A stretch of DNA of 64,000 bases from Bacteroidia bacterium (GTDB taxonomy: Bacteria; Bacteroidota; Bacteroidia; Chitinophagales; UBA2359): contig JAUHXA010000036.1 of NCBI GenBank assembly GCA_030427245.1, forward strand, positions 1-64,000, in the 5' to 3' direction. The number at the start of each line of letters is the position of its first letter. The first letter of the stretch is position 1. Below the pieces are notes generated by a model. That model was not told where the DNA came from, did not search any database, and was given only the letters and a program-made list of their open reading frames with translations. Positions 54,952 to 64,000 of the stretch are shown in pieces. Both the position numbers and the translations under genes were made by a program.

Positions 54952-56307
54952 TCAGATACTTTTCGCCAATCGGAAACCCGCATGTTGGAAAAAATGTCTC
55001 CTAAACCAAAGTCGGTAATATTTTGAAGCTGCTGTGCCAGTCGTTGCCCAAGCTCCGCCCGCCATCATGCTGTGGTCTTTGTCCATATAAGGCTCCGAAA
55101 ATTCCACATACCAAGGATGCACTTTGAAGCCCTGCAATGGATAAAAATCATCTTGAAGCCAATCCCAAACATTGCCGTATAAGTCATTGAAGCCAGAAAG
55201 GCTTGCACCGTTTTTCATATACCCAACAGGGGTTGGAGAACCATAGGCAAAATCCAAATTGTGGTCGTTGGAGAACAAAGAGTCGTCTTTTTCACCCATA
55301 CCTTCACGAGCTATGAGCAAAAATTCTGCTTCTGACAACAATCGAGAGCCATCGTTTTTCCATGCACAATACGCCCAAGCCTCATGTGCATTGACTTCTA
55401 CGGGCCAATCCATAGGCATCGGCATTTCGTCAAACATGGCTCGGTAAACGAATGAATCGCTTTTACGCACCCAAAACTTGGGATGCTGTGTATTGGTACG
55501 GTTCTTCCACTCCCAACCTTCTTTGCTCCAAAGTTCTTGGTTCTCATAGCCGCCTTCTGATACAAAATCCCAAAACTCGGTATTGGTAATCAAGTTTTTG
55601 GTAGCTTTGAAAGGTTTGACAGTCACCTCTAAAGAACCAAACTCATTGTCCCATCCATAAATATCCGAATCTTTCGGTTTGCCAATATGAATATTTCCTC
55701 CTTTCACTTCAATCCACTCATTTTTAGGAGGGTTTCCCAAAGTCGGCGCATATTCCCACGCATCAGGGCGCTTCACCAAACTGACATCCAATTGGCGAAT
55801 CAATACCGAGGAGGTTTCAAAGTGAATACGGTCATGTTCAAATCCCATCAACAATGCCCACAATGGATTTTCTTCTCTAATCGGCAAATCACTCAAATCT
55901 GCATGGTCAATGACTTGATGGACAATATTGTAAATCGTTTTGCGGTAATTCTGAACTTCTTCAATACTGGGCCAATAATCCGACACATCCAAACTTTCGG
56001 GCAAATCGGGGTCTACTCCTACTGCAAACAATCTGTCCCATTCTTCATTGACTCCTTTCTCAATCAAACCCGCCATTTTGAATTTGTTAACATAAAAAGC
56101 GGCAGTATGTCCCAAATAAAACACCAGAGGATTCCGCAAAGGATCGGGACTTTGGTAGAGGGTATCTTCTGATTGGATAGACGAAAACAACATTTCATAC
56201 AGTTCCCATGTATTGTCAAAATACTCCTTCAATTCTACTTTTTTCACCCTATTCAGTTTGAGTGGCTTCAAACTCTTCAATTGAGTTTGTGATTCTGTAA
56301 TAAGCAT
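54952..56307 (-). CDS. OvoA/EgtB-type sulfoxide synthase without methyltransferase domain
   Basis: The 451-residue protein has an N-terminal DinB-like iron site: NPLVFYLGHTAAFYVNK (His67) and GFEHDRIHFETSSVL (His158, His162, Glu164), plus a C-terminal formylglycine-type domain (GNVWDWLQDDFYP, GGAWATTG, FRRHFFQHAGFRL). The phrase around His158 and FAVGVD near residue 94 fit OvoA (5-histidylcysteine sulfoxide synthase) better than EgtB. OvoA usually carries a fused C-terminal SAM methyltransferase, which is absent. No C-S lyase gene is adjacent. Two ATP-grasp genes follow. Confidence 0.85.
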   Translation of the reverse strand: MLITESQTQLKSLKPLKLNRVKKVELKEYFDNTWELYEMLFSSIQSEDTLYQSPDPLRNPLVFYLGHTAAFYVNKFKMAGLIEKGVNEEWDRLFAVGVDPDLPESLDVSDYWPSIEEVQNYRKTIYNIVHQVIDHADLSDLPIREENPLWALLMGFEHDRIHFETSSVLIRQLDVSLVKRPDAWEYAPTLGNPPKNEWIEVKGGNIHIGKPKDSDIYGWDNEFGSLEVTVKPFKATKNLITNTEFWDFVSEGGYENQELWSKEGWEWKNRTNTQHPKFWVRKSDSFVYRAMFDEMPMPMDWPVEVNAHEAWAYCAWKNDGSRLLSEAEFLLIAREGMGEKDDSLFSNDHNLDFAYGSPTPVGYMKNGASLSGFNDLYGNVWDWLQDDFYPLQGFKVHPWYVEFSEPYMDKDHSMMAGGAWATTGTAASKYYRLWFRRHFFQHAGFRLAKSI

Positions 56308-56537
56308 TTTTTGCGATTTAAGTTTTGATTAACAAATTAGCTACTTCTGTATAAACAATTTCACTTCGATTGGTTCAAATTGTTTTTTAAATTTCTGTCG
56401 CAAAAATATTCTAAACCATCAATTGTAGGATTTTGAAGATATCTCATGTAACAGATTTTGTCGTAGAACCTATTTTTTGTGTAAATTGCTCCAAAAATCA
56501 CTTCAAAACGCAAGTGAGAAATCCAAACTTTGCAAAT

Positions 56538-57581
56538 ATGCCCCACGAAAAATTTATGCAACGAGCCCTCCAAATCGCTCAAAAAGGACTTGGAAATGTC
56601 GCTCCTAATCCAATGGTTGGAGCAGTCATTGTTCACCAAAACCGCATCATTGGCGAAGGTTGGCATGAGCGATATGGAGAAGGTCATGCGGAGGTAAATG
56701 CCATTGCATCCGTCAAAAAAGAAGACCGCCCCCTTCTCCCCCACTCCACCATATACGTCACCTTAGAGCCTTGCGCTCATTACGGCAAAACTCCGCCTTG
56801 TGCCGAACTCTTGGTCAAACATCAAATCAAACAAGTCGTGATTGGCTGTTTAGATCCCACACCCAAAGTCCACAAGCGAGGCATTGCGATTTTAGAAGCT
56901 GCGGGAATTGAAGTCATTACAGGCATTGAAGCCGAAAAATGCCGAAAAGTCGCTCGCCGATTTATGACCTTTCACCAACAAAATCGCCCCTACATCCTCT
57001 TGAAGTGGGCAGAAACGGCTGACGGTTTTTTCGCTCCAAAATTCGGCAAACAGCAGTGGATCAGCAATGGCATTGCCAAGCGATTGTCGCATCGTTGGCG
57101 GGCAGAAGAAGCGGCTATTTTGGTGGGACGAAAAACGGTTGAAATAGACAATCCACAATTAACCCCAAGGCTTTGGCGTGGAAAAAGTCCGCTTCGTTTG
57201 ATGATTGATCAACACCTTCAATTGAAGAAAAAAAACTTCCACCTTTTTGATCAATCTACACCCACCGTCGTTTTTACTTCAAAAAAAGCTCCTTCCCTTC
57301 AAAACCTCACCTACCAAACGGTAGATTTTTCTGTAAAAAACATCGTTCCCCAAATTCTTCAATATTTGCATGAGAATCAAATCAATTCTCTAATTGTAGA
57401 AGGCGGTAAGCAAGTCCTTCAATCTTTTATTGACTTGGAGCTTTGGGACGAAGCGAGAATATTTGTGAGTAATTCTTATTGGGGTGAAGGAATTTCTGCT
57501 CCGATATTGAAGTCCATAGAAAATGTACAGAATGAACCGATTGGAGATAATATATTGAAGGTAATTTATCGGAAAACTTGA
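56538..57581 (+). CDS. ribD: Bifunctional riboflavin deaminase/reductase
   Basis: Start placed at 56538 (MPHEKFMQRAL), since residues encoded upstream from 56433 are not conserved; the product is then 347 residues. The deaminase domain has zinc motif HAEV (His50, Glu52) and CAHYGKTPPC (Cys79, Cys88). The reductase domain has KWAETADGFFAP and VEGGKQVLQSFID. It performs the second and third steps of riboflavin synthesis. It is divergent from the OvoA-like gene and has no other rib gene beside it. Confidence 0.95.
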   Translation: MPHEKFMQRALQIAQKGLGNVAPNPMVGAVIVHQNRIIGEGWHERYGEGHAEVNAIASVKKEDRPLLPHSTIYVTLEPCAHYGKTPPCAELLVKHQIKQVVIGCLDPTPKVHKRGIAILEAAGIEVITGIEAEKCRKVARRFMTFHQQNRPYILLKWAETADGFFAPKFGKQQWISNGIAKRLSHRWRAEEAAILVGRKTVEIDNPQLTPRLWRGKSPLRLMIDQHLQLKKKNFHLFDQSTPTVVFTSKKAPSLQNLTYQTVDFSVKNIVPQILQYLHENQINSLIVEGGKQVLQSFIDLELWDEARIFVSNSYWGEGISAPILKSIENVQNEPIGDNILKVIYRKT

Positions 57582-57860
57582 AAAAATGTCTTTTTTTTCT
57601 ATTTGCCCTTTTCTTATCTTGTGGGTATCTCTGAAAATGTCAGCGAAATAGCTTTATTGAGGAGTCTTTAACCAAGGTTATTCATCGAAAAAACGCTACA
57701 AACCAACCCTTTAACAAATATTTCGCAAATAACAATTTTAATATTTGTTAATTCAATTATACTACAAAGCAGCAAATCGGCTTTGTAATAGTGTCTATGT
57801 ATCAAAACCTTGTGGACTGTACCCAATCGTCTATACAATCATCCCCTAAACAGATATGTT

Positions 57861-60800
57861 ATGTCTCAAAAAATGGCTTTTCATCTATCGCTCCTTACAT
57901 TATTCCTATTCCTTCTCAACTCTCTGTCTGCCAACAACAACAACTGCTATGAAATATGTGCGCCCAACCATGTGAGTTCGACCACTGTATGCTCAGAAGA
58001 TCTACAACTCGACCCCGTACAATTTCCATCTTACAGCGACCCTGTGATTCGCTATTACCCCGATTATCAAATAGGAAAACTGTATGTAAAAGTCAAAGAC
58101 AACACAAATATATCATTGGAATACGATGCCAACAATTCTCGCAGATACAACCGACAATTGAGGCCCCTCATTGAAGGTTACGATATTTACCAAATCGAAA
58201 AAGCCTTCAAACGATTGCCCGAAATGAAGCAGTATTACCGCTTGCATTTTAGAGCGACTAAAAAAACTTCTGCACTCATTGAAGACCTTCAAAAACTACC
58301 TTTTGTAGCATTTGCAGAACAAGTACCTTTGTATCGAAAATTTTTGACCCCCAATGATTTACATCCTAATCAATGGAATCTGAAAAAAGTAGAAGCGGAG
58401 GGGGCTTGGGATTTTACGACAGGCAATGCCGACATTTGGGTCGCAATGGTAGACGATGCCGTTTTGACGACTCACGAAGATTTGGCGGCAAATATTTGGC
58501 GAAACGACAACGAAATTCCCGACAATAATATAGATGATGATGGCAATGGATATGTGGACGATGTGATGGGATGGGACACAGCCAACAACGATAACAATCC
58601 GAATCCTCCCAATACGGGTGATGATAGCTTTTCACATGGAACACACTGTGCGGGAATCGTTTCGGCAGCTACCGACAATGGTGTAGAGATTGCAGCGATG
58701 GGCTTCAACCTCACAATTATTCCCGTCAAAATAGCCGATGAGAATACAGCTGCTTTGACAGGTGCTATTGAAGGAGTTGAGTATGCGATTGCAGCAGGCG
58801 CACACGTTATCAGTATGTCGTGGGGCGGCGGACCTGAATCTCAAACCGACCAAGCTATTTTTAATGTAGCTCACAATAGGAGAATAACTTTGGTAGCCGC
58901 AGCAGGCAACAACGATACAGATACGCCTATGTTTCCCGCTTCTTATGACCACGTTATCAGCGTAGGTGCAAGCGACCCTGATGACAATAAAGCGAGTTTT
59001 TCCAATTATGGCACTACGATTGATGTCATGGCTCCAGGTGTGCAAATTTACAGCACTACGGCTGTCACCGAAAACTCTTACGACTCTTGGGATGGAACTT
59101 CAATGGCTTGTCCTTTGGTTTCTGGGCTTGCAGGATTGATGTTGTCCTTAGACCCTTCTTTGCATCCCGATAGCATTGAAGCTTGTTTGAAGCGAACTGC
59201 CGATAATATTGACAATTTAAACCCTAATTATACAGGTCAGTTGGGGGCAGGTCGAGTCAATGCACGTAAAGTAATGGATTGTATTTCAAAGGAACCGTCC
59301 GCCAATTTCGATACCGATTTTACGGCTACCGCTTGTGTAGGCCAAAGCATTACCTTCCAAAATTTTAGCGGTGGTTTAGACCCCAAAACTTATGAATGGG
59401 AATTTTCGGGTGGTACACCTGCTACTTCTACCGACAAAAATCCAACGGTTACTTATTCTTCAAACGGTACTTATCAAGTCACTCTTAGAATAACCAATGA
59501 CTGGGGAACAGATGAAATCACCAAATCCATTGTCATAGCAGCTCCAACAGCAAATTTGGTAACTTCTGATACCCTGATTTTTGCGGGTTTCCCTGCTCAG
59601 TTAGAAGTTCATTTCACAGGAACTCCACCGTGGAGATTCACCTATCTTGCTGACGGGGCATTTGCAGGCACAGTTACGGATATTTATACCAATCCTTATA
59701 TCATTGAGGTTTTTCCGAGTCAAGAAACGACTTACACTTTGGCAAATACACAGGACAATTTCTGCAATGGAGATGTTATGGGTAGTACCAAGGTGAGCCT
59801 TGATGATGATACAGATTGTCTGACTTGTCCTTATTACTTAGTCGAAGAAGTCTTGACAGGTGGCGGTTGCTTGGTGGTTGAAAATGTTATTTATAGGGGT
59901 GCTCCAGAGGCTTTGGGTTATTTCAAAAAAACCAACAATATGGACATCGGTTTTGGAGAGGGTATCTTGTTGATGACGGGTGAACTAAATAATATCTATG
60001 GTCCCAACAATGATACAGGACCTATAAATGATACGGATTTTAATCGGCCAGGAGACGACGATTTGGAAGCCTTGATTCCACCTGATCCTTTTGGCAATTC
60101 AATTCCTACTTATGATGCAGCCGTATTGGAGTTTGATTTTGTACCAACTTCTGAAGTTTTGACCTTCAACTATGTGTTTGCTTCGGATGAATATCCAGAA
60201 TATGTTTGCAGTGACTACAACGATGTATTCGCCTTTTTCATCAGCGGTCCAGGCATTGTAGGCACCCGAAACATCGCATTGATTCCCAACACCAATGTTC
60301 CTGTAGCCATCAATTCGGTGAACAATGGTCAAGAAGGTACAAATGCAAGTTTTCCTCCTAACTGTACGAGTTTGAACAATTTCCAATATTACGTAACCAA
60401 TAATCCTGGGAGTCCTCGCTCTCAATTCGATGGTTATACTGTTCCTTTGACGGCTACGGCAACGGATTTGATTCCTTGCGAGACTTATCACATCAAACTC
60501 GCTTTGGCAGATACAGGAGATGGCATTTTTGACTCGGCGGTATTTTTGGAGGCAAACAGCTTTAGTGCGGGGAGTGAGATAGATGTCGCTTCGGTTGGTT
60601 CTATCAACGGCACTCGAAATGTTTTGGAAGGTTGTCAAACAGGACAGTTTGTGTTCAGGCGTGTGAATTACACTACTTTGGACAATCCTTACGAAATTGA
60701 ATACACCATTAGCGGAACGGCTATAAACGGCATTGATTATACGGGCTTGTCGGGGCAAATCATCATTCCACCTGGTGATACAAGTATTGTAGTGACCATT

Positions 60801-62084
60801 GAAGCGATCAACGACAATATTGAAGAAGAGGTGGAATCCATCACTTTGACCATCGAAAACGTTCAGTGTGAGTGTACCTTCGTTCCGCTTTCGGCTTCTC
60901 TCCTATTGTTTGACAATACGAATGTGACTGCTGGCGAAAACCAAGTGATTTGTGAAGGAGAATCGGCTCAATTGGAGGCAAGCGGTGGCAGCAATCACGT
61001 TTGGAGTCCTGCCGAAAGTTTGAGTGATGCGACCATTATCAACCCTGTGGCAAACCCAACTGTCAGCACTTGGTATACGGTCATTGCAGAAGATGAACTG
61101 GGCTGTACGGTGGTGGATTCAGTTAGAGTCTATGTGGAGGCACTTCCCTACTTACCTGATACGGTAATCAATTTGGTACTTTGTTTTGACGAAGTACAGG
61201 AAATTCAACTGACCGATTACAACAAGATTTCCAATTATACCTACAACTGGACTCCTACAACGGGGCTGAACAATCCAAGAATCCCCAACCCAATCGCGAC
61301 CATTTCGGAAAGCATCACCTATACTTTGACTGTCGAAAACCTTCAAGGCTGTCAAACCACACAAGTTTTTGATATTTTGGTGGACAATATTGGCAGTCAA
61401 ATCGAATTGCAAGACGCTCGTTTGTGTCCCAATAAAACCACTCTTTTGGATGCAGGTGAAGGATATAGTGATTATTTGTGGTCGACTGGCGAAACGACTC
61501 AAATCATAGAAGTGAGTGAAGCAGGCATATTTTCTGTTGAAGCTACGGACACTACTGGCTGTCAGTCTAATGGCAGCGCAGAAGTTGTTTTTGAAGAAGC
61601 AGCAGAACCTGTTATTTCAGGTGTATTGCAGTTTGTAGGTGGTGGTGGAAATACTACAATTGGCACGGGTATTTTTAGTGATTATCTTTGGTCGAATGGT
61701 CAGACGGGGGCAGATATTTTGGTGACCGAATCGGGAGAGTATGCGGTGACTGTCACCAATGCCGTTGGATGTACAGGAGTTGCCAACGTGTTTGTGGAAG
61801 AGGTATTGGTCGATGGATTTTTGATTCCCAATGCTTTTTCGCCTAATCAAGATGGGGTGAACGATACTTGGGGCGTTTTGGGGCCGAATATAGTTTCTAT
61901 TGAAGTCAAAGTATTTAACCGTTGGGGCAAAGAGATTTTTCGTTCGCAAGACCTCACCGAAAGATGGGATGGAACGTACAACTTTGAAAAACAGCCGATT
62001 GGCACCTATGTGTATGTGGGCGAATTGACGCTCTTGAATGGTGATGTAAAACCCTTCAAAGGGAATATTACCTTGATACGGTGA
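57861..62084 (+). CDS. Secreted subtilisin-like protease with gliding-motility C-terminus
   Basis: Start chosen at 57861, giving a signal peptide (cleavage near LSAN) and about 1407 residues. Domains in order: propeptide-like region; S8 catalytic domain with Asp198 (AMVDDAV), His259 (SHGTHCAG) and Ser414 (DGTSMACP); PKD domain (about 480-560); choice-of-anchor L domain (about 655-900, FVFASDEYPEYVC); Calx-beta (about 920-1010); several Ig-like segments; and a CHU_C type IX sorting domain (FSPNQDGVNDTWG, FNRWGKEIF, ERWDGTY). The triad is complete, so it should be an active surface or secreted protease. A 22-bp palindrome follows the stop by two bases. Confidence 0.93.
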   Translation: MSQKMAFHLSLLTLFLFLLNSLSANNNNCYEICAPNHVSSTTVCSEDLQLDPVQFPSYSDPVIRYYPDYQIGKLYVKVKDNTNISLEYDANNSRRYNRQLRPLIEGYDIYQIEKAFKRLPEMKQYYRLHFRATKKTSALIEDLQKLPFVAFAEQVPLYRKFLTPNDLHPNQWNLKKVEAEGAWDFTTGNADIWVAMVDDAVLTTHEDLAANIWRNDNEIPDNNIDDDGNGYVDDVMGWDTANNDNNPNPPNTGDDSFSHGTHCAGIVSAATDNGVEIAAMGFNLTIIPVKIADENTAALTGAIEGVEYAIAAGAHVISMSWGGGPESQTDQAIFNVAHNRRITLVAAAGNNDTDTPMFPASYDHVISVGASDPDDNKASFSNYGTTIDVMAPGVQIYSTTAVTENSYDSWDGTSMACPLVSGLAGLMLSLDPSLHPDSIEACLKRTADNIDNLNPNYTGQLGAGRVNARKVMDCISKEPSANFDTDFTATACVGQSITFQNFSGGLDPKTYEWEFSGGTPATSTDKNPTVTYSSNGTYQVTLRITNDWGTDEITKSIVIAAPTANLVTSDTLIFAGFPAQLEVHFTGTPPWRFTYLADGAFAGTVTDIYTNPYIIEVFPSQETTYTLANTQDNFCNGDVMGSTKVSLDDDTDCLTCPYYLVEEVLTGGGCLVVENVIYRGAPEALGYFKKTNNMDIGFGEGILLMTGELNNIYGPNNDTGPINDTDFNRPGDDDLEALIPPDPFGNSIPTYDAAVLEFDFVPTSEVLTFNYVFASDEYPEYVCSDYNDVFAFFISGPGIVGTRNIALIPNTNVPVAINSVNNGQEGTNASFPPNCTSLNNFQYYVTNNPGSPRSQFDGYTVPLTATATDLIPCETYHIKLALADTGDGIFDSAVFLEANSFSAGSEIDVASVGSINGTRNVLEGCQTGQFVFRRVNYTTLDNPYEIEYTISGTAINGIDYTGLSGQIIIPPGDTSIVVTIEAINDNIEEEVESITLTIENVQCECTFVPLSASLLLFDNTNVTAGENQVICEGESAQLEASGGSNHVWSPAESLSDATIINPVANPTVSTWYTVIAEDELGCTVVDSVRVYVEALPYLPDTVINLVLCFDEVQEIQLTDYNKISNYTYNWTPTTGLNNPRIPNPIATISESITYTLTVENLQGCQTTQVFDILVDNIGSQIELQDARLCPNKTTLLDAGEGYSDYLWSTGETTQIIEVSEAGIFSVEATDTTGCQSNGSAEVVFEEAAEPVISGVLQFVGGGGNTTIGTGIFSDYLWSNGQTGADILVTESGEYAVTVTNAVGCTGVANVFVEEVLVDGFLIPNAFSPNQDGVNDTWGVLGPNIVSIEVKVFNRWGKEIFRSQDLTERWDGTYNFEKQPIGTYVYVGELTLLNGDVKPFKGNITLIR

Positions 62085-62085
62085 T

Positions 62086-62143
62086 TAGATTCGTTCAAAC
62101 GTTGGCAAACTTTTCGAGTGCTGCCAACGTTTGAACGAATCTA
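62086..62143 (+). terminator. Perfect 22-bp inverted repeat after the subtilase gene
   Basis: Arms 62086-62107 and 62122-62143 are exact reverse complements around a 14-base spacer, starting two bases after the subtilase stop codon. The arm core TCGTTCAAACGTTG recurs alone at 62217-62230. There is no T-run, but the position between convergent genes favours a transcription-ending or mRNA 3'-end hairpin. Confidence 0.7.
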
Positions 62144-62261
62144 AATGAAACCTGCCAACAATTTCCAAACTCCGAGTTCTCTGAGCAGGCTTTGGCAGCG
62201 TTTGAGTGGCGTTTGTTCGTTCAAACGTTGACGAATCTTTCAGATGTCGTCAAGTTTTCAC

Positions 62262-63989
62262 TCAATCTTCTACCATCAACTTCCCACTCTTCAATGTCCT
62301 TCCCTCACTCACCAACCGATACAAATACATCCCACTCTCCAAACCCTCAATATCCAATACCTCATTATCTTCACCAATATCTAATATCCAATATCTCATT
62401 ATCCTTCCCTGCAAATCATACAACTCCAATCGCCCTTCCTTCGGCAAATCATACTCCACCCGAAGCTGCCCATTCGTCACAGGATTGGGGTACAATTTAA
62501 AAGAAAAAGCGGGCAAAGAGTTCTCCAAATTTTCAATCCCCACAATTTCTTCCCCTGCCACCACCTTAATATCCATTATCGAAGTATCCGAACAAACTAC
62601 TGCGGTCAAAGTCACGATATAAGATTCGCCTTTCTCCACAAAAGTATGACTCGGATGCAGTTGCTCCGAAGTCGTGCCGTCTCCAAAATCCCACAAAAAA
62701 TGTCCTCCGTCTATGCTGTCGGGATAGACGTATTGGCTGTGATTGGTAAAGTGATAGGTGAGGGTGTTTTCGGGGTCTTGTTCGGCGGAGAAGGAGGTTT
62801 GAGGTTCGGTGAGCAGACCGAGGCAGTTGGATTTGACGAGATAGACATTGGCACCAGGTTCGGGTAAACTCTCGGTGCGACCACTGATGACAAAGCCCTC
62901 TAATCCATCTGATTGATTGTTGGCGGTGATGATGTCGTAGCCATAATCGTCATCGTCTCCTCCGTAAAAGCGTTGCCACAATATATTGCCCTCTGAATCA
63001 ATCTTAGATATTTCTAAATCCAAATCATTGGAATTTGGGAAGTTCCATTTAGAACCTGTCAAAACAAAACTACCATCCTCTAACTCTAAGAAAGTTCCCG
63101 TAGCACTGTTGAAAAACAATTGGTCATTTATTTCCCATTCGACTTCTCCCAAACTATCTACTTTCATCAGATAAGGATAGAGTCCTGGACGAGTATAACC
63201 ACTGATTAAAAAACCACTATCCTGTGTGCGAATCATCATTTGCGCCCTGTCTTCCCCTCCCCAATCATAGAGTTTTTCCCATATTTTATTGCCTTCTACA
63301 TCCAATTTCATCAGCAATAAATCTCCTGTATCTAATGCCCAGTGAACCGTAGCCAAAGCATAGTAAACTTGATTGGAGTGGTCGGTGATAATTTTTCTAA
63401 AGGAACAGTAATAGGGATACTGATATTCCTTGTACCACTCATAATCTCCAGATTCACTAACTTTGGCAAGAAATAGATTGCTAAAACTAACATTGGGGTC
63501 TCCTTCCAAAATCTCCCCCGCAAAAATAAAACCTTCATCAATAGCCTTGTCAATACTAAAGGCTGCATTAATAACCTCTAAATTATTTTTTTTTAGTCCC
63601 TCCAAGTTACCTGTCGCAGAAGTTTGTAAAAAAAGAGTCTGAGTAGGAGTTTCATCTTGAAGTGGACGACAAAATCCAGATAAAATATATTGTTCATTAT
63701 ACCTTATTGCGTCTCTAAAACCAATTCCTTCATTTTCTAAAAAATATTCTGTTGTATCTATATGATTTCCCCATTTGTCAATAGTCATCATATATGCTCC
63801 CCAATTATTAATTGTTTGGTTTTTCACTCCTCCGTTGATAAGGTATTTTCCTTCTCCTAAGCTAAAAATCCTATCTCCATTTTGAATAAATTGCCAACCA
63901 TAATCATTAACAAAATATTTTGAGTCTTGTGCTAAACAAATATAGCAAATGAAAAGTAAGGTACTGTATATTATTTTGTATTTGCTCAT
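62262..63989 (-). CDS. Secreted propeller-like protein with PKD and T9SS sorting domain
   Basis: The 575-residue protein has a signal peptide (ending near CLAQ), a repeat region of propeller-like blades (DWGGEDRAQMMIRTQDSGFLISGY and related GFIFAGE, GFVISGR units), a PKD domain (HFLWDFGDGTTSE, about 430-480) and a C-terminal type A T9SS sorting domain (LYPNPVTNG ... YDLQGR ... GMYLYRL). It should be secreted to the surface through the type IX system. No catalytic motif is seen. The gene starts 12 nt from the right edge and is complete. Confidence 0.9.
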   Translation of the reverse strand: MSKYKIIYSTLLFICYICLAQDSKYFVNDYGWQFIQNGDRIFSLGEGKYLINGGVKNQTINNWGAYMMTIDKWGNHIDTTEYFLENEGIGFRDAIRYNEQYILSGFCRPLQDETPTQTLFLQTSATGNLEGLKKNNLEVINAAFSIDKAIDEGFIFAGEILEGDPNVSFSNLFLAKVSESGDYEWYKEYQYPYYCSFRKIITDHSNQVYYALATVHWALDTGDLLLMKLDVEGNKIWEKLYDWGGEDRAQMMIRTQDSGFLISGYTRPGLYPYLMKVDSLGEVEWEINDQLFFNSATGTFLELEDGSFVLTGSKWNFPNSNDLDLEISKIDSEGNILWQRFYGGDDDDYGYDIITANNQSDGLEGFVISGRTESLPEPGANVYLVKSNCLGLLTEPQTSFSAEQDPENTLTYHFTNHSQYVYPDSIDGGHFLWDFGDGTTSEQLHPSHTFVEKGESYIVTLTAVVCSDTSIMDIKVVAGEEIVGIENLENSLPAFSFKLYPNPVTNGQLRVEYDLPKEGRLELYDLQGRIMRYWILDIGEDNEVLDIEGLESGMYLYRLVSEGRTLKSGKLMVED

Positions 63990-64000
63990 TTTATTAAAAT

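Overview
The window looks like a chromosome segment of a low-GC member of the Bacteroidota, most like the Saprospiria/Chitinophagia side of the phylum. The markers are a PorP/SprF-type protein, large secreted proteins with gliding-motility or type IX sorting C-termini, hybrid-style two-component beta-propeller sensors, a REC-sugar transferase polysaccharide cluster, LptF/G and a BtpA-family protein. No rRNA, tRNA, transposase, integrase, reverse transcriptase or Cas gene was recognised.

Layout. 0.2-8.3 kb (minus strand) is a surface-polysaccharide cluster: response regulator, receiver-sugar transferase fusion, two GT2 glycosyltransferases, an SGNH hydrolase, and an MBOAT acyltransferase with its SGNH-like partner. 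8.7-23.2 kb holds lipA, a TPR histidine kinase, a Thr/Ser dehydratase, a BtpA protein, a propeller sensor that stops just before its kinase, a secreted cadherin-like protein, a propeller histidine kinase with its response regulator, an M28 peptidase and a TrpF-like protein lacking the catalytic Cys. 23.3-37.5 kb holds an alkyltransferase-like protein, a DUF2064 transferase, a PorP-like protein, two more glycosyltransferases, a decayed glycosidase fragment, an MFS permease, LptF/G, DinB, a small metal-flavoured envelope cluster, a FAD oxidoreductase, an acyltransferase and an L,D-transpeptidase.

37.5-47.8 kb is the most unusual region. On the minus strand lie a WGR-like protein, a secreted Hcp-like protein with a deleted paralogue, a complete WGR-PARP (H295/Y329/E408), a SWIM zinc-finger protein and a 952-residue helical-repeat protein. 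Beside them, on the opposite strand, is an array of four ~230-nt structured RNA elements (46519-47650). The scaffold is conserved: a closing helix, a hairpin with an AGGACTG loop, a probable pseudoknot and two 3' hairpins, with compensatory base changes. Each copy carries a different, almost perfect 18-22 bp helix. The array ends in a strong intrinsic terminator on the + strand. I suggest these RNAs and the PARP/SWIM/helical-repeat proteins form one system; the RNAs are seen in the sequence, the functional link is inference from proximity.

48.1-64 kb holds metG, a gliding-motility C-terminal protein, two ATP-grasp ligases next to an OvoA-like sulfoxide synthase without its methyltransferase half, ribD, a 1.4-kb-residue subtilase with a gliding C-terminus, and a T9SS-sorted secreted protein. 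Intergenic regions are rich in inverted and tandem repeats.
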